In this document: positions 18,852 to 27,842 of the stretch, piece after piece
How the letters are laid out: every line of letters begins with the position of its first letter
Numbering within the stretch: the first letter of the stretch is position 1
DNA from: CAYNEI01 sp964396185
GTDB taxonomy: Archaea > Thermoplasmatota > SW-10-69-26
DNA length: 64,000 bases
Direction: 5' to 3'
Assembly (NCBI GenBank): GCA_964396185.1
Contig: CAYNEI010000001.1
Span: 62,001 to 126,000 of the forward strand
Notes under the pieces: model-generated
What the model saw: only the letters and a program-made list of their open reading frames with translations
Database searches by the model: none
What the model was told of the DNA's origin: nothing
Made by a program: the position numbers and the translations under genes

Positions 18852-21344
18852 GTGAGGCGAATATTGATCCTGATCACGTGCACAGCTATGCTCTTGGTAG
18901 GCGTCGGACCGGCGCTTGCCGAGCACAACGACATCGGCGTCCGCTACGGGGTCGGCAACCCCGACCCGGGGATCGCCGAGGATGCCTCCGGGGACGTCTC
19001 GGACGATCTTCGGTTGATCTACCACGCCGGCGGCAACCTCCCCGCACCTGCAGGCGTGGGCAACCTACCCCGCATCTCGCCCGCGGACCAGTCCGGTCAG
19101 GGCCTGGGGGATTGGATCGGGTTCATCGACGGTGTCATCGAGCACCCCGGGCCCGGCTGGAACCGGTGCTTCATCATCAACCCGAGCTTCGCGTGCGAGC
19201 CGCAGCCCGACCCCCTCTACCGGCTCAACCCGGCCGCCGAGGACGAGGGATGCGAAGATCTGGCTGACAACACAGAGCTAGGCGAGGACCCCGCGAACCC
19301 CGACGACGACCCGTGCAGCGGCGCGGATCACAGGAGCTTTATCGAGTTCTGGCCCCCGGTTCGCATCCAGAACCACAAGATCGACGTCATCAGCGATCCG
19401 GACGAGGATGGAAGCGGCTTCACCTTCCCCGGCAACTACGGCTACTACGTCTACCTCTTCGGCCAGGGCACCGGCCCCGCGGCCGGGACCGGCGACTTCG
19501 AGATGCTCCCTGACGACCTCTGCGAAGCGCCCACGGGCCACTTCGCTCCGGGCTCCAACAAGGACTGCAAGCTCATCACGCCTGTGGACCTGGACGTCGA
19601 CCTGGAGCCCGGCCAGCACGCTGCTGTGTGCATGTACCGGGCGTTCTTCACGACGATCAGCGGGGGCTCCAACAACAACGCCTGCCCGAACATCAGCGAG
19701 TTCAACGCGTGGCGTGAGCCCTCGGACTCGAGCTTCTATCTCGCCAACAAGCCGGGCTGGTACATGGTGACGCGCTCGAACAACGACTTCGCGTCGCTCG
19801 ACGCCTACGACAACGTGGTCACGTTCGGCGGCAACCGGACCGACATCGCCCGGGGTGGGGCCTACCACTACTACGTCAACCCCGTGCGCCCGGCCAGCCA
19901 CCTCTGGTGCGTGGGACCACCAGTCGCAACGACCGCCAGCGACGGGCTCGACAGTGGGCTCACCCTCCTGCGCAACGAGGACGACTCCTGGGCCGGCTGG
20001 GAGCTGGACCGCTCCATCGAGTACCGCCTGGAGGCCCACGACGTCGACGTTTACCTTGCCTTCGAGGAGACCGACACCCTGTTCGATGAGGCCGACCGGC
20101 TTCAAGAGGACATCGAGGACAGCGTGCCGCCGATCGTCGGCGACCTCCTCGGCCTGGTAGGCGACACGATCGACGCTCTCCAGGACGAAACAGCGCCCGT
20201 CACGGATGCGGTCGGCAGCCTCACCTCCCGGTTGGGTCCCAACGTCCCGAACGGAGCCGAGCCCAACCGGCCCGGAGACAACTCGTTCACCTTGAACGAG
20301 GACTCCCCCTCCAGCGAGTGCAGCCCGGTCAACGGCCTGACCGATGCGAGTGACCCCACGACGTACACGAACTACATCCAAGCCGTCGTAGACAGCGTCG
20401 TCGCTGACTCGATCCCTGGCAGCGTGTCCGGCAACAACATCGCGGGCTTCGGTGGGGATGCCCTCCACGACTACACCTACCTGGGCAGTGACGGTCTCCC
20501 GGCAGACACCTCCGAGCAGGGGTTCAACCCCTGGCATCCGGACCAGTGGGCGATCTTCGGGAGCATCCTCACAATCGACGACCTCGACGAGGATCAGCGC
20601 TTCGATGACTGTCCGCCTGGTGACGACCCGCCGAGTTCTAGCGAGGACATCTGCGCTGCTCGGATGCCCTTCGATCTCTACAACCCGGATGCGCTGCGGG
20701 ACGAGGGGAACATGGGAGACAAGATGCGGCTCGAGCGCTTCGGTGACCCCACGGGCATGTACTTCGTGCTCCGTGTCACGGGCCCCACCGTGATCCTCAA
20801 CGAGAACGAGGTTCTCGAGGGGGTCCCGGCTGCTGTCCAGGACTTCGAGACGGTACCGGACTTCCAGCTCTTGGAAGGCGAAGGTCAGCACTGTGTCGTC
20901 GGCACCAGCATCGGGCTGCTCGACCTCGGCGCCTTCGGCCAAGGCGAGCGGTTCCGCCAGCTCCACGATGTGGACGCCAACGCGAATCCCAGCGAGTTGC
21001 TGGCCAAGATCTGCGACGGTTCCGATGGCACGCATCTGCTCATCGAGGACGCCTTCGCCGATGCGCCCCAGGCCGGCTCGTTTACCAGCCAGGTCCAGTG
21101 GATCCCGCTGGAGCCCAAGCCCGAGGCCCTGGAGAACGACGACGACGGCGTCGACGTCCACTACGTCGTCACCGTCGGTCCTGGCAGCGATCTCCGAACC
21201 GAGACCAACTTGAAGCTCGGCACCCACGGCCCCGACGACCCGACGGTCGCCAAGGTCTGGACCGAGGACGGCTCCAACGACGTCACCTACAAGTGGACCG
21301 ACCAGGAGCTCTTCGACAGCGAGCCGGGTCAGCCCTCGGACTGA
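18852..21344 (+). CDS. Secreted array protein, copy 8 (830 aa)
   Basis: GTG 18852 (MRRILILITCTAMLL) is chosen over ATG 18828 because AGAGGTGAT precedes it and the product then starts directly with the signal peptide. Cleavage after ALA; mature start EHNDIG. Landmarks: GNPDPGIAEDASGDVSDDL, DQSGQGLGDWIGFIDGVIEHPG, DPLYRLNPA, FGQGTGPAAGTG, CKLITPVDL, ANKPGWYMV, YYVNPVRPASHLWC, YRLEAHDVDVYLA, linker VPPIVGDLLGLVGDTIDAL, AEPNRPGDNSFTL, LHDYTYLGSDGLPADTSEQG, DDLDEDQRFDDCPPGDDPP, GQHCVVGTSIGLLDLGAFGQG, YKWTDQELFDSEPGQPSD. Subgroup of copies 7 and 9. An additional stop-codon stem-loop (21321-21353) and a strong terminator follow. Function unknown. Confidence 0.88.
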   Translation: MRRILILITCTAMLLVGVGPALAEHNDIGVRYGVGNPDPGIAEDASGDVSDDLRLIYHAGGNLPAPAGVGNLPRISPADQSGQGLGDWIGFIDGVIEHPGPGWNRCFIINPSFACEPQPDPLYRLNPAAEDEGCEDLADNTELGEDPANPDDDPCSGADHRSFIEFWPPVRIQNHKIDVISDPDEDGSGFTFPGNYGYYVYLFGQGTGPAAGTGDFEMLPDDLCEAPTGHFAPGSNKDCKLITPVDLDVDLEPGQHAAVCMYRAFFTTISGGSNNNACPNISEFNAWREPSDSSFYLANKPGWYMVTRSNNDFASLDAYDNVVTFGGNRTDIARGGAYHYYVNPVRPASHLWCVGPPVATTASDGLDSGLTLLRNEDDSWAGWELDRSIEYRLEAHDVDVYLAFEETDTLFDEADRLQEDIEDSVPPIVGDLLGLVGDTIDALQDETAPVTDAVGSLTSRLGPNVPNGAEPNRPGDNSFTLNEDSPSSECSPVNGLTDASDPTTYTNYIQAVVDSVVADSIPGSVSGNNIAGFGGDALHDYTYLGSDGLPADTSEQGFNPWHPDQWAIFGSILTIDDLDEDQRFDDCPPGDDPPSSSEDICAARMPFDLYNPDALRDEGNMGDKMRLERFGDPTGMYFVLRVTGPTVILNENEVLEGVPAAVQDFETVPDFQLLEGEGQHCVVGTSIGLLDLGAFGQGERFRQLHDVDANANPSELLAKICDGSDGTHLLIEDAFADAPQAGSFTSQVQWIPLEPKPEALENDDDGVDVHYVVTVGPGSDLRTETNLKLGTHGPDDPTVAKVWTEDGSNDVTYKWTDQELFDSEPGQPSD

Positions 21345-21363
21345 GCCCGGCTCACGAACCCTC

Positions 21364-21413
21364 GGCCCGCGCGGGGTGCGCGCGGGCCGAGATCTCTCTT
21401 CTTCTCCTCTCTC
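21364..21413 (+). terminator. Hairpin terminator after copy 8
   Basis: GGCCCGCGC (21364-21372) / GCGCGGGCC (21380-21388), tail GAGATCTCTCTTCTTCTCCTCTCTC. Confidence 0.75.
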
Positions 21414-21420
21414 AAGCACG

Positions 21421-21488
21421 GCAGCGGTCGCTCTCGACCAACTTCTAGCGCACCGAGCGGCGCGCTTGATCGCGGCCGCAGGCCGCGA
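21421..21488 (+). repeat. Intergenic hairpin repeat, clear copy
   Basis: Starts GCAGCGGTCGCTCTCGACCA, continues TCTAGCG, and ends with GGCGCGCTTGATCGCGGCC-gca-GGCCGCGA (21459-21488). The last 29 bases are identical to 25167-25195. The end folds as a 7-bp stem with a 3-base loop. With the promoter at 21527 it fills the gap 21345-21657, which holds no gene. Confidence 0.75.
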
Positions 21489-21526
21489 ACCCCTCGTTGA
21501 GCGCGCACGAGCACTGAGCGTGCCGA

Positions 21527-21551
21527 ACTCAACGCTCAATACTCACTGAGC
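21527..21551 (+). promoter_or_regulatory. Promoter with ACTCACTGAGC near-palindrome
   Basis: AACTCAACGCTCAAT followed by ACTCACTGAGC (21541-21551), aligned with the block before copy 7. A leader hairpin CGCTCC-gtgacc-GGAGCG (21621-21638) precedes the CGGAGGT ribosome site. Confidence 0.5.
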
Positions 21552-21657
21552 CTCTCGCAAAAGCTCATGCTGGCGTGACATGTTTTGGCACGTCGGAGGC
21601 TGTCCGCTCCTGGAGCTGTGCGCTCCGTGACCGGAGCGGTCGCCTCGGAGGTACCAC

Positions 21658-24186
21658 ATGAGGCGAAGCATCATCGTGTTCGCGAGTTTGACGCTCTTGT
21701 TCGTCGGGGTCGGCCCGGCGTTTGCAAGCCACAACGACGTAGGCGCCCGGTTCGCCGTAGGCAACCCGGACCACGGGCCTGCCGAGGACGCATCCGGCGA
21801 TGTGGGAGAGGCCCTTGTGCCCGTCTACCACGTCGGCGGCGCGTTCGCCGGCACCGGAGACGACGGCGAGATCCCACGCCTGGGTCCGGAGGAGCAGAGC
21901 GGGCTCGGCCTGGGCGACTGGATCGGGTTCATCGACGGTGTCATCGAGCACCCAGGACCCGCGTTCAACCAGTGCTTGTCCGCCTCCGGCATCGGGATCT
22001 TCGGGATCACGGTCGGCCTGGGCCAGTGCGGGCTCACCAGCGATCCCCTGTACCGTGTGAGCCCGGCGCCGGACGATACCGAGTGCCGGGATCTCGGCGA
22101 CAACGCGGACGTCGGGGACCCCGCCGACCCGGACGACGACGCGTGCTCGGGAGGGAACGATCACTTGATGCCGCTGGACTACTGGCCCGGCGTGGTCGTC
22201 CAGAACCACAAGATCGACGTGGTCAACGACGAGGACGATGAGGGCAGCGGGTTCTACTACCCCAGCCTCCACGGCATGTACATCTACCTCTTCGGTGAAG
22301 GCAGCGGCGTGGCCGCGGGCGAGGGCAGCTTCAGCCACCTCGACGGCATCTGCGAAGCACCCACCGGCCACTATGCCCCGGGCTCCGACAAGGACTGCAA
22401 CCTCATCACCCGAGAGGACCTCGACAAGCACACAAGCCTTGAGGGACAGCGCGCCGCGGTCTGCTCGTTCGGACCGTTCTTCGTGACGCTCTCCGGCGGC
22501 TCGGACGACCAAGCGTGCGCGAACATCAGCGAGTTCAACCAGTTCTTCGATGACTCCCAATCCAGCACGTACGTGGCTAACAAGCCCGGCTGGTACCTCC
22601 AGACGGGCTGGATCAACCCGTTCGCTGGACTGCTCTCCACCGGCACCGTGCCCATGATGGACGGCAACCGCACGGATGTGGCCGTCGGCGGGCTCTTCCA
22701 CTACTACGTCAACCCCGTACGGCCGGCCAGCAACCTCTGGTGCGCCTTCCCACCCATCGCCACCGATGCTGGGGACGGCATCGACACCAGCGCCAACCTC
22801 GTGTTGGATGAGGATGGCAACTGGTCGCACTGGGAGCGCGGGGATGCGACCTACCTCGTGGAGGCCCACGAGTTCGACGTCTACTTCGCCAACGAGCAGA
22901 CCGATGGTGCGGCAGGGACCGCACTGGACCTTGTCAACGAGGTGCTCGATCAGATCCCGGCCCTCCCACCCGAGGTCCAGGAGGCCATCGATGATGTCGA
23001 GGACACGATCGATGAGCTCGGCGACGACGCCAACGACGCGACCGGACCCATCTTGGACGCCCTGGATGAGAGCGTCGATCGTGTGGCTGTGAACGTGGGC
23101 CAGAGCGAGGAACCCAACCGGCCAGGCGACAACTCCTGGAGCCTGTCTGCTGCCAGCCCCGCGACCCGGTGCTCATCCGCCAACGGCCTCACCGAGGGGG
23201 AAGGCTTCACCACGTTCTACAACCGCAACCAAGCGACCCTGGACAGCCAGGTCGTGGACTCGATCCCAGGCGGCACCCTGGGTGTCAACTTCCCGGGCCT
23301 CGGCGGCGACGCGCTCCATGACTACACATACACCGACGAGGATGGCCTCCCCGGCGGTGCCAGCGAGCAGGGCTTCAACCCCTGGCACGCTGACCAATGG
23401 ACGTTCGGCGGCTCCCTGCTCGTGGTCGACGACCTCGACGACGACCAGAACTTCGACGGCTGCCCGCCCGGCGACGACCCGCCAAGCGCGAGCCAAGACC
23501 GCTGTGCTGCGCGCATGCCCTTCGATGTCTACAACCCGGACGCGATCCGGGAGACCGACACCGGTCAGACCATCGGTGATTTCTCCCGGGGCCAGGGCTT
23601 CGGTGACCCCACAGGCCTCTACGCCGTGCTCAAGGTCACGGGCCCCACGATCGTGCTCCCGGCGGACCCCCCCGGCCAGGCCGAGGACGTCGAGGCGTTC
23701 GCTGACAACACCCACGTCTTCGACGGTGACGGCCAACACTGCGTCCTCTTCACGAGCATCGGCCTGCTCGATCTGGGTGATCTCGGTCAGGGCGAGCGGT
23801 TCCGCACGCTGATCGGGCTCGAGGACGACACCGCCGACCGGGCCACCGTACGCGACCACCTATGCGGTGACGTCACCGGCAGCACGCTGCTCATCGACGA
23901 CGGCTTCGACGACGCACCCGGCGCTGGCGGCTACAGCCTCGACTTCGACTGGATCCCTCTAGAACCGAAACCCGAGGCCCTCGAAGACGACGACGATGGC
24001 CTCAGCGTGCACTACCTCGTCACCGTCGGCCCCGACGGCGATGACAAGACGCGCTCCAACCTCGCGCTGGGCAGCCACACCGGCGACGATGCGACCGTGG
24101 CCAAGGTCTGGGCCAACGATGACGTGACCTACGATTGGGTGGACGTCGAGCTCTTCGACAGCGAGCCAGGGGAGCCCGAGGACTGA
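21658..24186 (+). CDS. Secreted array protein, copy 9 (842 aa)
   Basis: ATG after CGGAGGTACCAC. Signal peptide ends GPAFA; mature start SHNDVG. Landmarks: GNPDHGPAEDASGDVGEAL (NPDH instead of NPDP), EEQSGLGLGDWIGFIDGVIEHPG, DPLYRVSPAPDDTECRD, FGEGSGVAAGEGSFSHLDGIC, CNLITREDL, ANKPGWYLQ, YYVNPVRPASNLWC, YLVEAHEFDVYFA, linker LPPEVQEAIDDVEDTIDEL, EEPNRPGDNSWSLS, LHDYTYTDEDGLPGGASEQG, VVDDLDDDQNFDGCPPGDDPP, GQHCVLFTSIGLLDLGDLGQG, YDWVDVELFDSEPGEPED. The C-terminal module is close to copy 7, with runs of identical DNA of about 40 bases around the Asp-rich loop. Secreted, unknown function. Confidence 0.9.
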   Translation: MRRSIIVFASLTLLFVGVGPAFASHNDVGARFAVGNPDHGPAEDASGDVGEALVPVYHVGGAFAGTGDDGEIPRLGPEEQSGLGLGDWIGFIDGVIEHPGPAFNQCLSASGIGIFGITVGLGQCGLTSDPLYRVSPAPDDTECRDLGDNADVGDPADPDDDACSGGNDHLMPLDYWPGVVVQNHKIDVVNDEDDEGSGFYYPSLHGMYIYLFGEGSGVAAGEGSFSHLDGICEAPTGHYAPGSDKDCNLITREDLDKHTSLEGQRAAVCSFGPFFVTLSGGSDDQACANISEFNQFFDDSQSSTYVANKPGWYLQTGWINPFAGLLSTGTVPMMDGNRTDVAVGGLFHYYVNPVRPASNLWCAFPPIATDAGDGIDTSANLVLDEDGNWSHWERGDATYLVEAHEFDVYFANEQTDGAAGTALDLVNEVLDQIPALPPEVQEAIDDVEDTIDELGDDANDATGPILDALDESVDRVAVNVGQSEEPNRPGDNSWSLSAASPATRCSSANGLTEGEGFTTFYNRNQATLDSQVVDSIPGGTLGVNFPGLGGDALHDYTYTDEDGLPGGASEQGFNPWHADQWTFGGSLLVVDDLDDDQNFDGCPPGDDPPSASQDRCAARMPFDVYNPDAIRETDTGQTIGDFSRGQGFGDPTGLYAVLKVTGPTIVLPADPPGQAEDVEAFADNTHVFDGDGQHCVLFTSIGLLDLGDLGQGERFRTLIGLEDDTADRATVRDHLCGDVTGSTLLIDDGFDDAPGAGGYSLDFDWIPLEPKPEALEDDDDGLSVHYLVTVGPDGDDKTRSNLALGSHTGDDATVAKVWANDDVTYDWVDVELFDSEPGEPED

Positions 24187-24205
24187 GCCGGCTCGCTGAA
24201 CCCTT

Positions 24206-24252
24206 GGCCCGCGCGAGGTGCGCGCGGGCCAAAGTTCTCTCTTTTGTTCTCT
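24206..24252 (+). terminator. Hairpin terminator after copy 9
   Basis: GGCCCGCGCG (24206-24215) / CGCGCGGGCC (24221-24230), tail AAAGTTCTCTCTTTTGTTCTC. Confidence 0.75.
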
Positions 24253-24286
24253 CAACCACGGCAGCGGTCGCTCTCGACCAACGTCT

Positions 24287-24327
24287 AGCACGCCGACGGC
24301 GCGCTTTATCGCGGCCGCAGGCCGCGA
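24287..24327 (+). repeat. 41-bp direct repeat flanking the AbiE locus, left
   Basis: AGCACGCCGACGGCGCGC...GGCCGCAGGCCGCGA. It matches 25155-25195 at 39 of 41 positions and is the conserved end of the intergenic hairpin repeat (24260-24327). Confidence 0.8.
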
Positions 24328-24350
24328 TCGCTGGCTCCGTAAGCGAAATC

Positions 24351-24378
24351 CTATATCATTAAAGGACATATTGTGTCC
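24351..24378 (+). promoter_or_regulatory. AbiEi promoter and operator
   Basis: CTATATC (24351-24357) as TATA box, then GGACA-tattg-TGTCC (24364-24378), an inverted repeat positioned to block initiation. AbiEi-type antitoxins are known to bind inverted repeats in their promoters. The expected start of transcription is close to ATG 24388. Confidence 0.6.
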
Positions 24379-24387
24379 CCTACTGAT

Positions 24388-25023
24388 ATGACTTCAAGCG
24401 CCGTGGCCTGGGAGTCGCTCTTCCGGGCGGACAAGACCGTGGTCACCAGTGAGGAGGTTCATCGAGCAGCCGAAAGGCTCGGCAAGGACCCCGCGCACAC
24501 GGTCCGGCACCTGCGCCGGGAGGGCTATCTGCTGCCTCTGTTCAAGGGCTACTACTACGTTCGAAGCCCCGAGGAGGTTACGCTCGGAACCGCGCGCTAC
24601 AACCCGCTCGAGCTCTTCGCGCTCGCCGCCGAGGCGAAAGGGATCGGTGCCTGGTACTTCGGCCTCCACACGGCGCTCTCGCTGAACGGGTTGACGCACG
24701 AGGACCGGCGCGAGGAGACCGTCATCTCCGATCACCTCTACCGGATCAACGGCGTGAAGGTCGGCGCGAAACGGTTCGTTATCCACAAATGGAGCGAGGA
24801 TCTCCTCGGGTTCGGGGTGACCGAGCGTGGCCTGGTCCGGTTCAGTGATCCTGAGAAGACGGTGCTAGACTTCGCCTACTGGGACCACTGGCGCACACGC
24901 AAGAGCCACGCGCCCACGTGCGTCTGGCTCGACCATATCGACGGCGTCGACGCCGAGCTCCTCCGGGAGTACCTCGAACACTACCCCAACATGGTTCGAG
25001 AGATGGTGGAGGGGCGCGTGTGA
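24388..25023 (+). CDS. AbiEi-family antitoxin/regulator (211 aa)
   Basis: I use ATG 24388 (MTSSAVAWESL), near-leaderless behind the TATA box, rather than GTG 24373, which lies inside the operator. N-terminal winged helix: VVTSEEVHRAAERLGKDPAHTVRHLRREGYLLPLFKGYYYV, ending in the family's typical G-x-Y-x-x strand. The C-terminal domain contains AWYFGLHTALSLNGL and FSDPEKTVLDFAYW, typical of AbiEi antitoxins (type IV toxin-antitoxin, usually paired with the nucleotidyltransferase AbiEii). The stop overlaps the next start as GTGA, so the pair was once coupled, but only a stub of the toxin remains. Confidence 0.8.
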   Translation: MTSSAVAWESLFRADKTVVTSEEVHRAAERLGKDPAHTVRHLRREGYLLPLFKGYYYVRSPEEVTLGTARYNPLELFALAAEAKGIGAWYFGLHTALSLNGLTHEDRREETVISDHLYRINGVKVGAKRFVIHKWSEDLLGFGVTERGLVRFSDPEKTVLDFAYWDHWRTRKSHAPTCVWLDHIDGVDAELLREYLEHYPNMVREMVEGRV

Positions 25024-25121
25024 AGAACCACGAGCCCATCGATGAGGTCGCCTTCGAGGAGCACCGGCAGCATGTCGTAGAAGTGCTGGCAGGTGTGGCG
25101 GATCGGCTAGGTGAGACATAG
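25020..25121 (+). pseudogene. 33-codon stub, probably an amputated AbiEii toxin
   Basis: GTG overlapping the antitoxin stop opens MKNHEPIDEVAFEEHR and ends VVEVLAGVADRLGET, then TAG. Length and pattern fit the N-terminal helix of AbiEii-like nucleotidyltransferases, which is normally followed by a VLKGGTAL-type core; here sequence stops exactly before that. No catalytic residues remain. The identification rests on position and a short pattern, so it is tentative. It could instead be an independent small peptide. Confidence 0.5.
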
Positions 25122-25154
25122 CCCCGGCCCTTGGCCGCGCTATCCCGTCCTTTG

Positions 25155-25195
25155 AGCACGCCGAAGGCGCGCTTGATCGCGGCCGCAGGCCGCGA
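25155..25195 (+). repeat. 41-bp direct repeat flanking the AbiE locus, right
   Basis: AGCACGCCGAAGGCGCGC...GGCCGCAGGCCGCGA, differing from 24287-24327 at two positions. It follows the toxin stub by 33 bases. Confidence 0.8.
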
Positions 25196-25291
25196 GCCCT
25201 TGGCCGAGCGCGGTTCTCACGCCAGGTCAGTCACCGCGCTCACCAGGGGAAGACTTTTGTCCCCTCCCGGCCATCGCTGGCTCGCGGAGGC

Positions 25292-25315
25292 CGGAGTGGG
25301 AGTTCTGGCACTCCG
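25292..25315 (+). promoter_or_regulatory. Leader hairpin before copy 10
   Basis: CGGAGTG (25292-25298) / CACTCCG (25309-25315), ending 4 bases before the CGGAGGTAGG ribosome site. No clear TATA box or shared dyad is visible between 25196 and 25290; GGGGA...TCCCC around 25247-25263 is the only other symmetry. Confidence 0.4.
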
Positions 25316-25332
25316 TATCGGAGGTAGGCCAG

Positions 25333-27786
25333 ATGAGGCACACGCACATCGTACTGATCGCGCTAGCGCTGATGTTAACCACCCTTGGACCAGCGTTGGC
25401 TACGCACAACAACGCCGGCATGCGGATGGCTATTGGGAACCCGGATCCCACGCCAGACGCCGAGCCGAACACGCCAGACGACATGCTACCGATCTACCAT
25501 CTGAGCGAGGTCCTGGATGAGGACATCTCGCCGGACATCTCGTTCTGGGGCGACTACCCCCGGGTCAACCCGCCCGAGCAGAGCGGGCTCGGCCTCGGTG
25601 GGGAGGACGGATGGATCGGCTACATCAATGGCATGGTGGAGTACGTGGGCGCGGCGTTCTCCCGCTGCCTCGGCTTCGAGTCGACGGCCTGCGAGAACGA
25701 TCCAGACCCGCTCTACCGGGTCAACCCGGCAGCCGACGACGACGACTGCCAAGGCCCGGAGGACAACTTGGACCGCGGCGAGGACGACACAGACCCAAGC
25801 GACGATCCCTGTAGCGGCGAGGGCCATACCCAGCGAGTCGACGCCTGGCCCGCCGTACGCATCCAGGGCGAGAAGGCCAACCAGCCCCTGGACCAGGGCC
25901 GGCCTGGAAGCGGCTTCCTCTTCCCAGGCACGTACTCGTTCTACCTCTACCTCTTCGGTGAGGGCAGCGGGCTGGCAGCCGGCGAGGGTGTCTTCGACTA
26001 CCTGCCCACGAACCTCTGCGAGGTCTCTGGCGGGCTCGGCGGCGCCTACGCGGACGGCTCCGACAAGGCCTGCGACATGATCCTGCCCGAGGACATCGCC
26101 ACGGATGACCGCACGGACCTGGAGAGCCCAACTGGCTCCGAGCAGCGCACGGCCATCTGTATGTTCGCGCCCCGCTTCGGGACCCTGTCTGGGGCCAGTG
26201 ATGTGGGTGCTTGCGGGAACATCATGGAGTTCAACCAGTTCTTCAGCGACACGGACTCCTCGTTCTACCTGGCCAACAAACCAGGCTGGTACATCCAGAG
26301 CGGGTTCATCGACCCGGACGCCTCGCTGCTTCCGGTGACCACGTTCTTCACGAAGGGCGGGGTCAGGGACGACATCGCCCAGGTGTTCAGCTTCTACGTG
26401 AACCCCGTGCGGCCGGCCAAGACGGCCATCTGCGCCAACCCGCCCATCGCGACCAACGCGCCGGACGAGCTGGACACGGGCATCGAGCTGGTCGATGAGA
26501 ACGACCCGGAAGGTGCATGGGTCCAGACCGAGGACTTCCACTACCTGGTCGAGGCCCACGAGGTGGACATCTACACCGGCCAGCCCACGCCGATCATCGG
26601 TGGCGAGGATGTGGAGACAGACCGGGCTGATCCCTTGATCGACCAGGTCAACAACTTCCTCGACAACCCGCCCCTTCCACCGGAGGTCCTGCCCATCGTG
26701 GACGCTGTCCAGTCGGCCGCCGATCGCGCCGACCCGACGGTCGGTACCGACGCAGAGCCCAACGCGGCCGATGACGACACGCTTGAGCTCGCCGTGGCCA
26801 CGGAGACGGGTCCATGCCCGCCCACGGGTCTCTCGCGCGATGCCGGTGGCGAGGAGGTGTTCTTCTACAACTACATCCAGTCCAGCATCTTCAGCGCTGG
26901 CACGGGTGTGACCCTCCACGACTACACGTACACCGACGAGCAAGGCCTGCCCGCCGAGTCCGACGACCAGAGCTACAACCCCTGGCACCCGGACACCCAC
27001 AGCTTCTCTGGGAGCCTCTTCGGCTTCCTCGATCTGAACGACAACGAGGCCTTCGACGGGTGCCCGCCCGGTGCCGACCCGCCCACCGCGGGCTCACCGG
27101 ATCTGTGCACAGCGCTGTTGCCATGGGACATCTACAACGAGGATGCCGTGCGCGACAGCGAGCAGACCATGGGTGAATGGGCGCGCGAGCGCGGGTTCAC
27201 CGACCCCACGGGCATGTACTTCGTGCTCGACCTCACCGGCCCCGCGGTCGTGACCGCCGAGAACGTGCCGACGAACACGGAGCAGGCTGGCGAGTCCCAG
27301 GACCGGCTCCGCATCACGGTTGGCGAGGGCCAGCACTGCTTCGTGGGCACCAGCAAAGGCCTGCTCGACAACGACTTCGGGCAGGGCGACCGGTTCGCCG
27401 AGATCATCGGTGCGGCTGGGCTCTCGGACAACGAGATCACCGACGCGCTGTGCCCGGACGCCACCGGCGAGCCGCACGTCATCAAGGACGCCTTCGATGA
27501 CGGCAGCGGCGCTGGCGGCTTCAGCGCGGACGTCGAGTGGACCAAGACCTCGTCCAGCGCGGCCGGCTTCGACCAGACCGAGGGCGACAGCCTGGAGGTC
27601 ACCGCGGTGCTCACCGTGGGCCCAGGCGTGGACGAGATCACCGCCGACTCCCTGAAGCTCGGCTCGCTCGACCACGACGAGAACACGCCCACCGTCGAGA
27701 AGGTCTGGGGCAGCGGTGACACCCGTGCTGTCACCTACGTCTGGACCGACAGCGATCCGTTCAACTCGGATCCCTCGGCGCAGTAG
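25333..27786 (+). CDS. Secreted array protein, copy 10 (817 aa)
   Basis: ATG after CGGAGGTAGGCCAG. Signal peptide ends GPALA; mature start THNNAGM. Landmarks: GNPDPTPDAEPNTPDDMLPIYH, EQSGLGLGGEDGWIGYINGMVEYVG, DPLYRVNPAADDDDCQG, FGEGSGLAAGEGVFDYLPTNLC, CDMILPEDI, ANKPGWYIQ, FYVNPVRP, HYLVEAHEVDIYT, a linker shorter than in other copies, AEPNAADDDTLEL, LHDYTYTDEQGLPAESDDQSYNPWHP, FLDLNDNEAFDGCPPGADPP, GQHCFVGTSKGLLDN, YVWTDSDPFNSDPSAQ. Nearest to copy 6 in the N-terminal module (DYLPTNLCEV, GGAYADGSDKACD). Begins just past the AbiE locus and its right-hand repeat. Function unknown, extracellular. Confidence 0.9.
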   Translation: MRHTHIVLIALALMLTTLGPALATHNNAGMRMAIGNPDPTPDAEPNTPDDMLPIYHLSEVLDEDISPDISFWGDYPRVNPPEQSGLGLGGEDGWIGYINGMVEYVGAAFSRCLGFESTACENDPDPLYRVNPAADDDDCQGPEDNLDRGEDDTDPSDDPCSGEGHTQRVDAWPAVRIQGEKANQPLDQGRPGSGFLFPGTYSFYLYLFGEGSGLAAGEGVFDYLPTNLCEVSGGLGGAYADGSDKACDMILPEDIATDDRTDLESPTGSEQRTAICMFAPRFGTLSGASDVGACGNIMEFNQFFSDTDSSFYLANKPGWYIQSGFIDPDASLLPVTTFFTKGGVRDDIAQVFSFYVNPVRPAKTAICANPPIATNAPDELDTGIELVDENDPEGAWVQTEDFHYLVEAHEVDIYTGQPTPIIGGEDVETDRADPLIDQVNNFLDNPPLPPEVLPIVDAVQSAADRADPTVGTDAEPNAADDDTLELAVATETGPCPPTGLSRDAGGEEVFFYNYIQSSIFSAGTGVTLHDYTYTDEQGLPAESDDQSYNPWHPDTHSFSGSLFGFLDLNDNEAFDGCPPGADPPTAGSPDLCTALLPWDIYNEDAVRDSEQTMGEWARERGFTDPTGMYFVLDLTGPAVVTAENVPTNTEQAGESQDRLRITVGEGQHCFVGTSKGLLDNDFGQGDRFAEIIGAAGLSDNEITDALCPDATGEPHVIKDAFDDGSGAGGFSADVEWTKTSSSAAGFDQTEGDSLEVTAVLTVGPGVDEITADSLKLGSLDHDENTPTVEKVWGSGDTRAVTYVWTDSDPFNSDPSAQ

Positions 27787-27801
27787 CTGCGGCACACCTT
27801 C

Positions 27802-27842
27802 GGTGGGGGCCTGTGGCCCCCACCGATGCTCTTCTCTTATTC
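27802..27842 (+). terminator. Hairpin terminator after copy 10
   Basis: GGTGGGGGCC-tgt-GGCCCCCACC (27802-27824), tail GATGCTCTTCTCTTATTC. A different sequence but the same architecture as the others. Confidence 0.75.
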
